Below, piece after piece: positions 12,986 to 21,428 of a DNA stretch of 35,782 bases. Source of the DNA: Lachnospiraceae bacterium (GTDB lineage: Bacteria; Bacillota; Clostridia; Lachnospirales; Lachnospiraceae); NCBI GenBank assembly GCA_017521195.1, contig JAFXGP010000017.1:1-35782 (forward strand), written 5' to 3'. How positions within the stretch are numbered: position 1 is the first letter of the stretch; each line of letters opens with the position of its first letter. A model generated the notes under the pieces. The model was given only the letters and a program-made list of their open reading frames with translations, ran no database searches and was not told the origin of the DNA. The position numbers were made by a program, and so were the translations under genes.

Positions 12986-14977
12986 ATGGAGTTCAAATTA
13001 CACAGTGAATACTCGCCGACAGGAGACCAACCGCAAGCAATAGAAGCGCTTGTGGATGGTTTTAGAAAAGGTAATCAATTTCAGACATTACTAGGGGTTA
13101 CGGGGTCTGGTAAGACCTTTACAATGGCAAATGTGATAGCCCAATTAAATAAGCCGACTTTGATTATTTCACATAATAAAACATTAGCAGGCCAATTGTA
13201 CAGTGAGTTTCGCGAGTTCTTCCCTGAGAATGCAGTAGAATATTTTGTGTCCTATTACGATTATTATCAGCCGGAAGCCTATGTTCCGTCTACGGATACT
13301 TATATTGCAAAAGACTCATCTATTAATGATGAGATTGACAAATTGCGTTTGTCTGCAACAGCTTCTCTTTCTGAGAGGAAAGATGTAATTGTGGTAGCCA
13401 GTGTTTCTTGTATCTATGGTCTGGGTAGTCCGGAAGAATATCAGAGTATGATTGTGTCCTTACGTCCCGGTCAGATGAAGGATAGGGATCAGGTGTTAAG
13501 AGAACTGATTGATATACAGTATACCCGCAATGATTTAGATGTGGGAAGAGGAACTTTCCGCGTTCGTGGTGATGTGGTAGAAGTATATCCGGCAGAAGGT
13601 GGGGATTATCTGATTCGTGTGGAATTTTTTGGAGATGAAATTGACCGCATAGCCGAGGTGGATCCTTTAACAGGAAAAATGCACAGGTCATTAGAACACG
13701 TGGCAATTTTCCCGGCATCCCATTATGTAATTCCTCAGGAAAAAATAAACAAAGCATGTGAGGCCATTGAAAAAGAATGTGAAGAACAAATTCGATTCTT
13801 TAAATCAGAGGACAAATTAATCGAAGCTCAGAGGATTTCGGAAAGAACTAATTTCGATGTAGAAATGCTTCGGGAAACCGGCTTTTGTTCCGGTATTGAA
13901 AATTATTCCAGACATATGAATGGGGTGGAACCGGGAACACCGCCTTATTGTCTTATGGACTTTTTTAAAGATGATTATCTCATTATTGTCGACGAGTCCC
14001 ACATTACCATTCCGCAGGTAAGAGGAATGTATGCAGGAGACCGTTCCAGAAAAACTACTTTGGTAGATTATGGCTTCCGTCTTCCGTCAGCACTGGATAA
14101 CCGGCCTTTAAATTTTGATGAATTTGAACAGAAAATAGATCAGATGATGTTTGTGTCTGCTACACCAAGTGATTACGAAGCGGAACATGAACTGTTAAGA
14201 ACAGAGCAGATCATCCGCCCAACAGGATTGTTAGATCCCGAAATAGATGTGCGTCCGGTAGAAGGACAGATTGATGATTTGATTTCGGAAGTAAACAGGG
14301 AAATAGCGAATCATAATAAAGTTTTAGTAACCACTCTTACCAAACGTATGGCAGAGGATTTGACGGATTACATGAAAGAAGTGGGTATCCGTGTAAAATA
14401 TTTGCATTCTGATATTGATACACTGGAACGTGCACAGATTATCCGTGATATGCGTTTGGATGTATTTGATGTATTGGTAGGAATTAACCTGCTTCGAGAG
14501 GGACTGGATATTCCGGAGATTTCTCTGGTAGCGATTCTGGATGCGGACAAAGAAGGTTTCCTGCGTTCCGCAACTTCCCTTATCCAGACGGTAGGACGTG
14601 CAGCCCGTAATGCAGAAGGCCGTGTTATTATGTATGCGGATAAAATAACCGATTCCATGCAGACGGCGATTGAGGAGACAAAACGTCGTCGTATTATTCA
14701 GGAAGAGTACAATAAAGAGCATGGAATTACACCTCAGACGATTAAAAAGGCAGTCCGCGATTTGATTAGTATTTCCAGAGAGATTGCAAGGGAAGAAGTG
14801 GCATTTGCCAAAGATCCGGAATCCATGGACAAAAAAGAATTGGAAAAACTGATTACTTCCGTAGAAAAACAGATGCGGAAAGCGGCAGCAGATTTGGATT
14901 TCGAAACGGCGGCTGTGCTGCGTGATCAGATGGTAGAATTAAAGAAAAATCTGAATGAGCTGACCGGTGGAAAATAA
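12986..14977 (+). CDS. uvrB: UvrB excinuclease subunit, hybrid gene
   Basis: UvrB is the damage-verifying helicase of UvrABC nucleotide excision repair; it receives damaged DNA from UvrA and recruits UvrC. The 663-residue length is normal. Visible motifs: Walker A GVTGSGKT (37-44), the beta-hairpin [11 protein letters not shown] (about 91-101), motif II DESH (about 335), motif [11 protein letters not shown] (about 535) and the UVR/UvrC-binding domain with [14 protein letters not shown] near the C-terminus. The first 272 nt come from the element and the rest is host DNA, joined in frame at the core 13241-13257. The 5' part differs from the native stub mainly at synonymous sites, so it was probably acquired from another species' uvrB. 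uvrA follows after 11 nt in the same operon. Confidence 0.97.
   Translation: MEFKLHSEYSPTGDQPQAIEALVDGFRKGNQFQTLLGVTGSGKTFTMANVIAQLNKPTLIISHNKTLAGQLYSEFREFFPENAVEYFVSYYDYYQPEAYVPSTDTYIAKDSSINDEIDKLRLSATASLSERKDVIVVASVSCIYGLGSPEEYQSMIVSLRPGQMKDRDQVLRELIDIQYTRNDLDVGRGTFRVRGDVVEVYPAEGGDYLIRVEFFGDEIDRIAEVDPLTGKMHRSLEHVAIFPASHYVIPQEKINKACEAIEKECEEQIRFFKSEDKLIEAQRISERTNFDVEMLRETGFCSGIENYSRHMNGVEPGTPPYCLMDFFKDDYLIIVDESHITIPQVRGMYAGDRSRKTTLVDYGFRLPSALDNRPLNFDEFEQKIDQMMFVSATPSDYEAEHELLRTEQIIRPTGLLDPEIDVRPVEGQIDDLISEVNREIANHNKVLVTTLTKRMAEDLTDYMKEVGIRVKYLHSDIDTLERAQIIRDMRLDVFDVLVGINLLREGLDIPEISLVAILDADKEGFLRSATSLIQTVGRAARNAEGRVIMYADKITDSMQTAIEETKRRRIIQEEYNKEHGITPQTIKKAVRDLISISREIAREEVAFAKDPESMDKKELEKLITSVEKQMRKAAADLDFETAAVLRDQMVELKKNLNELTGGK
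13241..13257 (+). other. Right attachment core (attR), 17 bp in uvrB
   Basis: Identical to 329-345. To the left, sequence is element-derived uvrB; to the right, host uvrB. Joining 71-345 to 13258 keeps the reading frame and gives a standard UvrB, which supports this as the junction. Confidence 0.75.
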
Positions 14978-14988
14978 AAGGAGAAAAC

Positions 14989-17853
14989 ATGGCAGAATTT
15001 AAAAAGATGCTTCCTCGGAAAGAATACATTAAAATCCGAGGAGCCAGTGAACATAATTTAAAAAGTTTGGATGTAGATATTCCAAGAAATGAATTTGTGG
15101 TTTTGACAGGTTTGTCAGGTTCCGGGAAATCATCCTTGGCTTTTGACACGATTTATGCAGAAGGTCAGAGACGTTATATGGAATCTATTTCTTCCTATGC
15201 AAGACAGTTTTTGGGCCAGATGGAAAAACCGAATGTGGAAAAAATCGAGGGTTTATCTCCGGCGATTTCCATTGATCAGAAGTCGACTAACCGTAATCCC
15301 CGTTCTACTGTGGGAACCGTTACGGAGATTTATGATTATTTCCGTTTACTGTATGCCAGAATAGGAATTCCTCATTGTCCGGATTGCGGAAAAGAAATTT
15401 CCAAACAGTCCGTGGACCAGATGGTGGACCATATTATGGAATTACCGGAAGGGACAAGAATTCAGATTTTGGCTCCAACAGTCCGTGGGCGAAAAGGAGA
15501 GCATGTTAAGGTTTTAGATAAGGCAAGACGAAGCGGTTATGTCCGTGTCCGCATTGACGGTAACATGTATGAGCTGGAAGAAGAAATTAAATTAGATAAA
15601 AACATTAAGCACAACATTGAAATTGTAATAGACCGTTTGGTAGTAAAACCGGAGATTCAGAGAAGGTTAACGGATTCCATTGAAAATGCTTTGGAGTTGA
15701 CAGAAGGACTTTTGATGGTAGATGTGATCGGAGGAGAAACTATGAACTTTAGTCAGAGTTTTTCCTGCCCTGATTGTGGAACCAGTGTTGATGAAATTGA
15801 GCCAAGAAGTTTTTCGTTTAATAATCCTTTTGGTGCCTGTCCCGGATGTTTTGGCTTAGGCTATAAGATGGAATTTGATGAAGAACTTATGATTCCGGAT
15901 AAATCTTTAAGTATTAATCAGGGCGCTATCACGGTAATGGGATGGCAGTCCTGTAACGATGGAAAAAGTTTTTCCAATGCTATTTTAAAAGCATTGTGTC
16001 TCGAATATGGATTTGATTTAGACACACCTTTTGAAAAATATCCTCAAAACATACAGGACATATTACTCTACGGAACCGGTGGAAAAGAAATAAAAGTTTA
16101 TTATAAGGGACAACGAGGTGAAGGAACTTACCCTGTGGCTTTTGAAGGGTTAATCAAAAATGTGGAGAGAAGATACAGAGAGACCTTTTCTGAAAGTTCT
16201 AAGCAGGAATATGAAACTTTTATGCGTATTACACCTTGTAAAGAGTGTAAGGGCATGCGTTTGAAAAGATCGTCTTTGGCAGTTACCATTTGTGATAAGA
16301 ATATTTATGAGATTACCAATCTGTCTATTGGAAAGCTCCAAGAATTTTTAAATACTATGGAATTGTCCAAAAGACAGCAGACCATTGGGCAGCAGGTGTT
16401 AAAAGAAATACGCGCCCGTGTAGGATTTTTAATGGATGTAGGTTTGGATTATTTATCCTTGTCTCGTGGGACTGCAAGTCTCTCCGGAGGAGAAGCACAG
16501 CGAATTCGTTTGGCCACCCAGATTGGCTCAGGTTTAGTAGGTGTTTGTTACATTCTGGACGAACCAAGTATTGGACTTCATCAAAGAGATAACGATAAAT
16601 TATTGGCAACCTTGCAAAACCTGAGAGATATGGGAAATACTCTGATTGTAGTAGAACATGATGAAGATACCATGTTTGCAGCAGATCATATTGTGGATAT
16701 CGGTCCGGGAGCGGGAAGTCATGGAGGACAGGTTGTGGCTCAGGGAACGGCGGAAGAAATTATGCAGGTGGAAGAATCCATTACAGGACAGTATCTAAGC
16801 GGTAAATTAAAAATCCCGGTACCTTCTGTCAGAAGAACTCCAAGTGGTTGGATTAAGGTGGAAAAAGCACAGGAAAACAATTTGAAAAAGGTGGATGTGG
16901 AAATTCCATTGGGGGTTATGACCTGTGTTACCGGAGTTTCCGGTTCCGGAAAAAGTTCTCTGGTAAATGAGATTCTTTATAAATCTCTGGCAAAACAGTT
17001 AAACCGTGCCAGAACCATTGCGGGTAAACATGAAAGAATAACCGGTGTAGAACAGTTGGATAAAGTCATTGACATTGACCAGTCTCCCATCGGAAGAACA
17101 CCTCGTTCCAATCCTGCAACTTATACCGGTGTGTTTGATCAAATTCGTGATTTGTTTGCATCTACTCCGGATGCGAAAGCCAAGGGATACAGCAAAGGCA
17201 GATTCAGTTTCAATGTAAAAGGCGGAAGATGTGAAGCCTGCAGTGGAGACGGAATCATTAAGATTGAGATGCATTTCCTGCCGGATGTGTATGTGCCTTG
17301 TGAAGTGTGTCAGGGGAAACGATACAATAGGGAAACTTTGGATGTAAGATACAAAGGAAAAAATATTTTTGATGTGTTGGATATGACTGTGGAAGAGGCA
17401 TTGCCGTTTTTTGAGAATGTTCCGAGTATCCGTCGTAAAATTGAAACTCTTTATGATGTAGGACTTTCCTATGTGAAATTAGGACAACCATCTACCACAT
17501 TGTCCGGAGGAGAGGCCCAGCGTATCAAATTGGCAACGGAACTTAGTAAACGAAGTACCGGTCATACCATTTATATTTTGGATGAACCCACTACAGGGCT
17601 TCATTTTGCAGATGTCCATAAGTTAATATAGATTCTTCATCGTTTGGCAGAGGGCGGAAATACAGTAGTGGTAATTGAACACAATCTGGATGTGATTAAA
17701 ACTGCGGACTACATTATCGATATGGGACCGGAAGGTGGAGATAGAGGCGGTACTGTAGTAGCCAAAGGAACACCGGAAGAAGTGTCAGAAGTACCTCAGT
17801 CTTACACCGGAAAATATGTGAAGAAGATTCTGGAGAGAGACAGATGTATGTAA
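14989..17853 (+). pseudogene. uvrA: uvrA interrupted by an in-frame amber codon
   Basis: UvrA is the dimeric ABC-type damage sensor of nucleotide excision repair. The total reading length (954 residues counting the stop) is normal. Walker [10 protein letters not shown] (41-48), zinc-binding CPDCGKE (about 129), signature [12 protein letters not shown], Walker [11 protein letters not shown] (about 651), the second zinc module CEAC...CEVC (about 747), signature [14 protein letters not shown] and Walker B II ILDEP are all present. At codon 881 a TAG (17629-17631) stands where a Glu or Gln codon is usual (DVHKLI-stop-ILHRL). The remaining 73 codons, with the H-loop [10 protein letters not shown], continue in frame and look undecayed. 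The predicted product of 880 residues lacks the second H-loop and is probably inactive, unless the stop is read through or is a sequence error. Confidence 0.9.
17629..17631 (+). other. Premature TAG codon in uvrA
   Basis: The codon lies in ATA-TAG-ATT between the second Walker B and H-loop of UvrA. A single base change (GAG or CAG to TAG) explains it. The frame resumes without a shift and the downstream codons are well conserved. Confidence 0.9.
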
Positions 17854-17968
17854 CTATTCAAAGCCGGATTTAGAGAACTGAGTGGTATGAAATACAATAA
17901 AAATACAATTTCAAGGTAAAGATATCAGCAGTTGTCACCGATATCTTTAACAGATGGAACGGAAAAGT

Positions 17969-18013
17969 AAGCACGGAAGCAAGAATATCCATTTTTGTTT
18001 GTGTGCTTTTTTC
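17969..18013 (+). terminator. Terminator of the uvrBA operon
   Basis: A long stem pairs AAGCAC (17969-17974) with GTGCTT (18003-18008) and continues inward with mostly A-T and G-T pairs. A six-T run follows. A second 10-bp inverted repeat (TAAAGATATC, 17917-17949) lies just upstream without a T run. Confidence 0.6.
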
Positions 18014-18083
18014 TTTGTGCATTATGTTGTAAAAATGAGAAATGTGAGGAATATATTTCTTTCTAAACTTTTTATGAAATCTC

Positions 18084-18112
18084 TTTCAAAATCGGGACAA
18101 TTCAGTTATAAT
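18084..18112 (+). promoter_or_regulatory. Promoter of the mbl-flagellar rod operon
   Basis: TTTCAA (18084-18089), a 17-nt spacer and a consensus TATAAT (18107-18112) lie about 147 nt upstream of the mbl start. The -35 is imperfect. Confidence 0.5.
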
Positions 18113-18258
18113 GTATGCGTATATTTGCGCGTAGCTTAAGGTGAGACAGCAAAAACTTACGTGCATTACAAATGATTATTATAATTTAAGATAGAATATT
18201 AAGAAGAGTGACTGTGGGAAAACAGTTATGAGACCGAGAAAAGAAAGGGGTAAAGAAT

Positions 18259-19251
18259 ATGCAGTACACAGATATTGGAATCGATTTAGGAACCGCCAGC
18301 ATTTTAGTATACATCAGAGGAAAAGGAGTAGTTTTAAAAGAGCCATCCGTAGTTGCCTTTGACAGAGATACCAACAAGATTAAAGCCATCGGAGAAGATG
18401 CAAGACTTATGCTTGGTAGAACTCCGGGAAACATTGTGGCAGTAAGACCACTTCGTCAGGGCGTTATTTCTGACTATACCGTAACTGAAAAAATGATGAA
18501 ATATTTCATTCAGAAAGCCATCGGCAGAAGAACTTTAAGAAAACCCCGTATCGCAGTTTGTGTACCTAGCGGAGTTACGGAAGTTGAAAAGAAAGCTGTA
18601 GAAGATGCAACATATCAGGCAGGAGCAAGAGATGTATCTATTATCGAAGAACCTATTGCAGCAGCAATTGGTGCAGGTATTGATATCTCTAAACCATGCG
18701 GAAATATGATTGTAGATATCGGTGGTGGTACTTCTGATATCGCAGTTATCTCTTTGGGAGGAACTGTAGTAAGTGCATCTATTAAAGTTGCAGGGGACGA
18801 TTTCGACGAAGCTATTGTTCGTTATATGAGAAAGAAACACAATCTTCTGATTGGTGAAAGAACCGCGGAAGATATTAAGATTAAAATCGGTTCCGCATTC
18901 AAGAGAGCAGAACCTGATTACTTAGATGTAAGAGGACGTAACCTGGTTACAGGTCTTCCAAAAACAGTAAGAGTTTCTTCTGAAGAAACAGAAGAAGCAT
19001 TAAAGGATATCACATCCCAGATTGTAGAAGCAATTCATACAGTATTAGAAAAAACTCCGCCGGAATTGGCAGCGGATATTGCTGACAGAGGAATTGTCCT
19101 TACAGGTGGCGGAAGTTTACTCCGTGGATTGGAAGAATTAATTTATTCCAAAACAGGAATTAATACTATGACAGCAGAAGAACCAATGACAGCAGTTGCT
19201 ATTGGAACCGGTAAATATGTAGAATTTTTATCCGGATACAGAGACGAATAA
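18259..19251 (+). CDS. mbl: MreB/Mbl actin-like cell-shape protein
   Basis: A 330-residue bacterial actin that forms membrane-associated filaments guiding lateral cell-wall synthesis. The phosphate-1 loop DLGTASILVYIRGKGVVLKE is at about 8-27, phosphate-2 DIGGGTSDIAVISLGG at about 155-170, the adenosine motif near GIVLTGGGSLLRGLEEL, and the end EFLSGYRDE is normal. The next genes encode flagellar rod proteins, the same order as mbl-flhO-flhP in Bacillus subtilis, which is why I call it Mbl rather than MreB proper. GGGG ribosome site precedes the ATG. The gap to the next gene is 19 nt, so they are probably co-transcribed. Confidence 0.92.
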   Translation: MQYTDIGIDLGTASILVYIRGKGVVLKEPSVVAFDRDTNKIKAIGEDARLMLGRTPGNIVAVRPLRQGVISDYTVTEKMMKYFIQKAIGRRTLRKPRIAVCVPSGVTEVEKKAVEDATYQAGARDVSIIEEPIAAAIGAGIDISKPCGNMIVDIGGGTSDIAVISLGGTVVSASIKVAGDDFDEAIVRYMRKKHNLLIGERTAEDIKIKIGSAFKRAEPDYLDVRGRNLVTGLPKTVRVSSEETEEALKDITSQIVEAIHTVLEKTPPELAADIADRGIVLTGGGSLLRGLEELIYSKTGINTMTAEEPMTAVAIGTGKYVEFLSGYRDE

Positions 19252-19270
19252 AAAGTAAGGAGATAAACCT

Positions 19271-20041
19271 ATGGTTAAGGGACTTTATACAGCCTATACA
19301 GGTATGATTAATGAACAGCATAGAATGGATGTTTTGACTAACAACCTTGCAAATGCCTCAACCGTGGGTTATAAAAAGGAAGGTGCAACCAGTCAGGCCT
19401 TTGATGAAGTACTTGCGTTAAAAATTAAAGACACTACAGATCCTGCCAAGGTAAAACCCCTTGGCGGAATCAGTTTAGGTGTTAAAATTGGAGAAAACTA
19501 TACCGATTACAGCCAGGGTTCTTTAAGAGAAACCGGAAACACTTATGATATCGCAATCAGCGGTACAGGTTTCTTTTCTGTTGAATTTAGAAATAAAGCA
19601 GGTCAGACTTCTACCAAATATACCAGAGACGGTAACTTTACCTTAAATAAAGAGGGATATCTGGTGACCAAAGACGGAGATTTTGTTCTTGGCAAAAACG
19701 GCAGAATCAAATTGGATCCGTTACAGACTTCTGTAATAGATAAGAATGGGAACATTTATCAAAACGACACATTAGTTGCAACTTTAGATATTACGGATTT
19801 TGAAGATTATAATTACCTAGAACATTATGGTGAGAATTATTATCAGACGGTGGAAGGTGCCAGAGAGAAGAATGGAGAATATCAGACCATCTCCGGATAT
19901 CTGGAAATGTCCAATATGTCAGTAGTGCAGGAAATGGTGAATATGATTTCCGTGTCCAGAGCATATGAGACAAACCAGAAAATAGTTCAGACCTATGACA
20001 GTACATTAGAAATTGCAGCAAACCAGCTTGGTAAGATTTAA
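19271..20041 (+). CDS. flgF: Flagellar basal-body rod protein FlgF-like
   Basis: A 256-residue axial protein of the flagellar rod, exported through the flagellar type III apparatus. The N-terminal rod signature is GLYTAYTGMINEQHRMDVLT followed by NNLANASTVGYKK. The middle contains DIAISGTGFFSVE and YTRDGNFTLNKEGYLV. The C-terminal coiled-coil motif is SNMSVVQEMVNMISVSRAYE followed by TNQKIVQTYD. It is the first of two paralogues in tandem, matching flhO/flhP order. AAGGAG ribosome site. Which of the pair forms the proximal rod is assigned by order and similarity. Confidence 0.88.
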   Translation: MVKGLYTAYTGMINEQHRMDVLTNNLANASTVGYKKEGATSQAFDEVLALKIKDTTDPAKVKPLGGISLGVKIGENYTDYSQGSLRETGNTYDIAISGTGFFSVEFRNKAGQTSTKYTRDGNFTLNKEGYLVTKDGDFVLGKNGRIKLDPLQTSVIDKNGNIYQNDTLVATLDITDFEDYNYLEHYGENYYQTVEGAREKNGEYQTISGYLEMSNMSVVQEMVNMISVSRAYETNQKIVQTYDSTLEIAANQLGKI

Positions 20042-20059
20042 TAGAAAGAGGGAACCGGT

Positions 20060-20875
20060 ATGGTAAGATCATTATGGACAGCGGCAACCGGAATGATTGC
20101 TCAGCAAACTAACGTAGATACCATTGCCAACAATTTGGCAAATGTGAATACAACAGGATATAAGGCGGAAGTGGCAGAATTTAAATCGCTGCTTTATCAG
20201 ACAATTCAGACAAAAACAACCACAGCCAACGGTGAAAATAAGCCGGTAGGAGCACAGGTAGGTCTGGGGGTGCGTAATTCCGCCATTACATCTATTTTTA
20301 AACAGGGAAGTATGCTTGCATCAGAAAGTGATACAGCATTTGCAATTTCCGGAGAAGGTTTCTTTGCCCTTCGCGGACAGGATGGGGAAACTTATTATAC
20401 CAGAAACGGTAATTTCCTTTTTACCACATCTCAGAACGGAATGATGTTATCCAACTCAGATGGACTTCCGGTACTGGATACCACAGGAAAACCGATTGTT
20501 TTGGATACAAAATATGTAGCCAGCAAGATTACAGTAAATGCAGATGGTCAGTTAACTTATCCGGATGAAAATAACAATCCTCAGCCGATAGGAATCCAGA
20601 TTGGACTGTTCCAGTTTACCAATCCTTCCGGTTTGGAAAAAGTAGACAGTACTATGTATCAGGCATCCGCAGCCAGCGGAGCAGCCATTAATGAAGCTGC
20701 CAATAACAATGTGAAAAAGAGCGAAGTAATTCAGGGATACTTGGAAGGTTCCAGTGTTCAGGTAGCAGATGAAATGGTAAATTTGATTGTTGCACAAAGA
20801 GCTTATGAAATGAACTCCAAGGCCATTACCACTACAGATGAAATGATGCAGCAAGCCAACCAGTTGAAACGATAG
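20060..20875 (+). CDS. flgG: Flagellar basal-body rod protein FlgG-like
   Basis: A 271-residue rod protein paralogous to the upstream gene. The N-terminus SLWTAATGMIAQQTNVDTIA is followed by NNLANVNTTGYKAE, the middle by FAISGEGFFAL and YTRNGNF, and the C-terminus by GSSVQVADEMVNLIVAQRAY, EMNSKAITT and DEMMQQANQLKR. The last segment is characteristic of FlgG, which makes the distal rod. It lies 18 nt after flgF and about 85 nt before the rod-binding gene. Terminator-free spacing suggests one operon. Confidence 0.9.
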   Translation: MVRSLWTAATGMIAQQTNVDTIANNLANVNTTGYKAEVAEFKSLLYQTIQTKTTTANGENKPVGAQVGLGVRNSAITSIFKQGSMLASESDTAFAISGEGFFALRGQDGETYYTRNGNFLFTTSQNGMMLSNSDGLPVLDTTGKPIVLDTKYVASKITVNADGQLTYPDENNNPQPIGIQIGLFQFTNPSGLEKVDSTMYQASAASGAAINEAANNNVKKSEVIQGYLEGSSVQVADEMVNLIVAQRAYEMNSKAITTTDEMMQQANQLKR

Positions 20876-20960
20876 TAAATATCTTAAATAGTAAAAGGTT
20901 AATATATCATTAAATCCGGTATTGCAGCTGCAGTATCGGACGAAAAATGAGGAAATAAAT

Positions 20961-21311
20961 ATGGATATCTCAGGATTAAGTAATATATATACAGAATATT
21001 TGAATCAACAGACGGATAATGTCAGTAGTAAAAAGATGCAGGATACGGTATCCAAGGATTATTCAAAAGCTTCCGATGAAGAACTTTTGGATGTCTGTAA
21101 ACAGTTTGAAGCATACTTTATGGAACAGGTTTTTAAACAGATGGAGAAAACGGTCATCAAAGACGAGAATTCTTCCTCCAATACAAGTACTTTGGTAGAT
21201 TATTTTAAAGATTCTGCATTGCAGGAATTAACAAAGACTTCTACAGAGACCCAGGGATTGGGAATCGCCCAGGCATTATATGAACAGATGAAGAGAAATT
21301 ATGGATTATAA
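20961..21311 (+). CDS. Rod-binding protein, FlgJ N-terminal type
   Basis: A 116-residue protein matching the rod-binding domain of FlgJ: DEELLDVCKQFEAYFMEQVF followed by KQMEKTV, and a C-terminal LVDYFKDSALQELTKT with TQGLGIAQALYEQMKRN. The muramidase domain found in proteobacterial FlgJ is absent, as in many Firmicutes. It probably helps assemble or cap the rod in the cell wall. ATG 20961 has GAGGA upstream; the frame extends further upstream without a good ribosome site. It closes the mbl-flgF-flgG group and is followed by a strong hairpin. Confidence 0.85.
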   Translation: MDISGLSNIYTEYLNQQTDNVSSKKMQDTVSKDYSKASDEELLDVCKQFEAYFMEQVFKQMEKTVIKDENSSSNTSTLVDYFKDSALQELTKTSTETQGLGIAQALYEQMKRNYGL

Positions 21312-21320
21312 AGCTTAACA

Positions 21321-21346
21321 TGAGCCACTCCGATTGGAGTGGCTCA
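21321..21346 (+). terminator. Terminator hairpin after flagellar rod operon
   Basis: A perfect 11-bp stem (TGAGCCACTCC with GGAGTGGCTCA) has a GATT loop and begins ten bases after the stop. The following AATGTTT is a weak T tract. Confidence 0.65.
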
Positions 21347-21428
21347 AATGTTTAAATGCGCAGTCAGATTAACGGATGGTGCAAGGAACTTTAGAACAGT
21401 AACTAAGTGATGATAAGGGATGAATGAA

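Larger units (their letters stand above)
346..13257. mobile_element. Integrated element inserted in uvrB, about 12.9 kb
   Basis: The borders are set by the place where two uvrB 5' ends stop and start agreeing. On the left, native uvrB runs to the core at 329-345; on the right, uvrB continues from the identical core at 13241-13257. Between them lie restriction-modification genes, three tyrosine recombinases, an excisionase-like gene and AT-rich intergenic DNA unlike the packed flanks. The xis-int-int module sits at the right end, as is usual for tyrosine-recombinase islands. The last ~270 bp of the element are a replacement uvrB 5' end with a promoter, comparable to the way SXT-type elements rebuild prfC. 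No relaxase, type IV secretion or replication gene was recognised. The exact crossover inside the 17-bp core cannot be told from this window. Confidence 0.85.
17854..18258 (+). other. Intergenic region between uvrA and mbl
   Basis: This 405-bp gap holds the uvrBA terminator hairpins and the promoter of the mbl operon. The leader from about 18119 to the mbl ATG is roughly 140 nt. A possible frame at 17954 (MERKSKHGSKNIHF) overlaps the terminator and has no ribosome site, so I see no gene here. Confidence 0.6.

Noticed and set aside
17629-17631. Pyrrolysine or other programmed recoding at the uvrA TAG
   Set aside because: UvrA is not known to use recoding, and no specific downstream structure is evident; a point mutation or sequence error is simpler.
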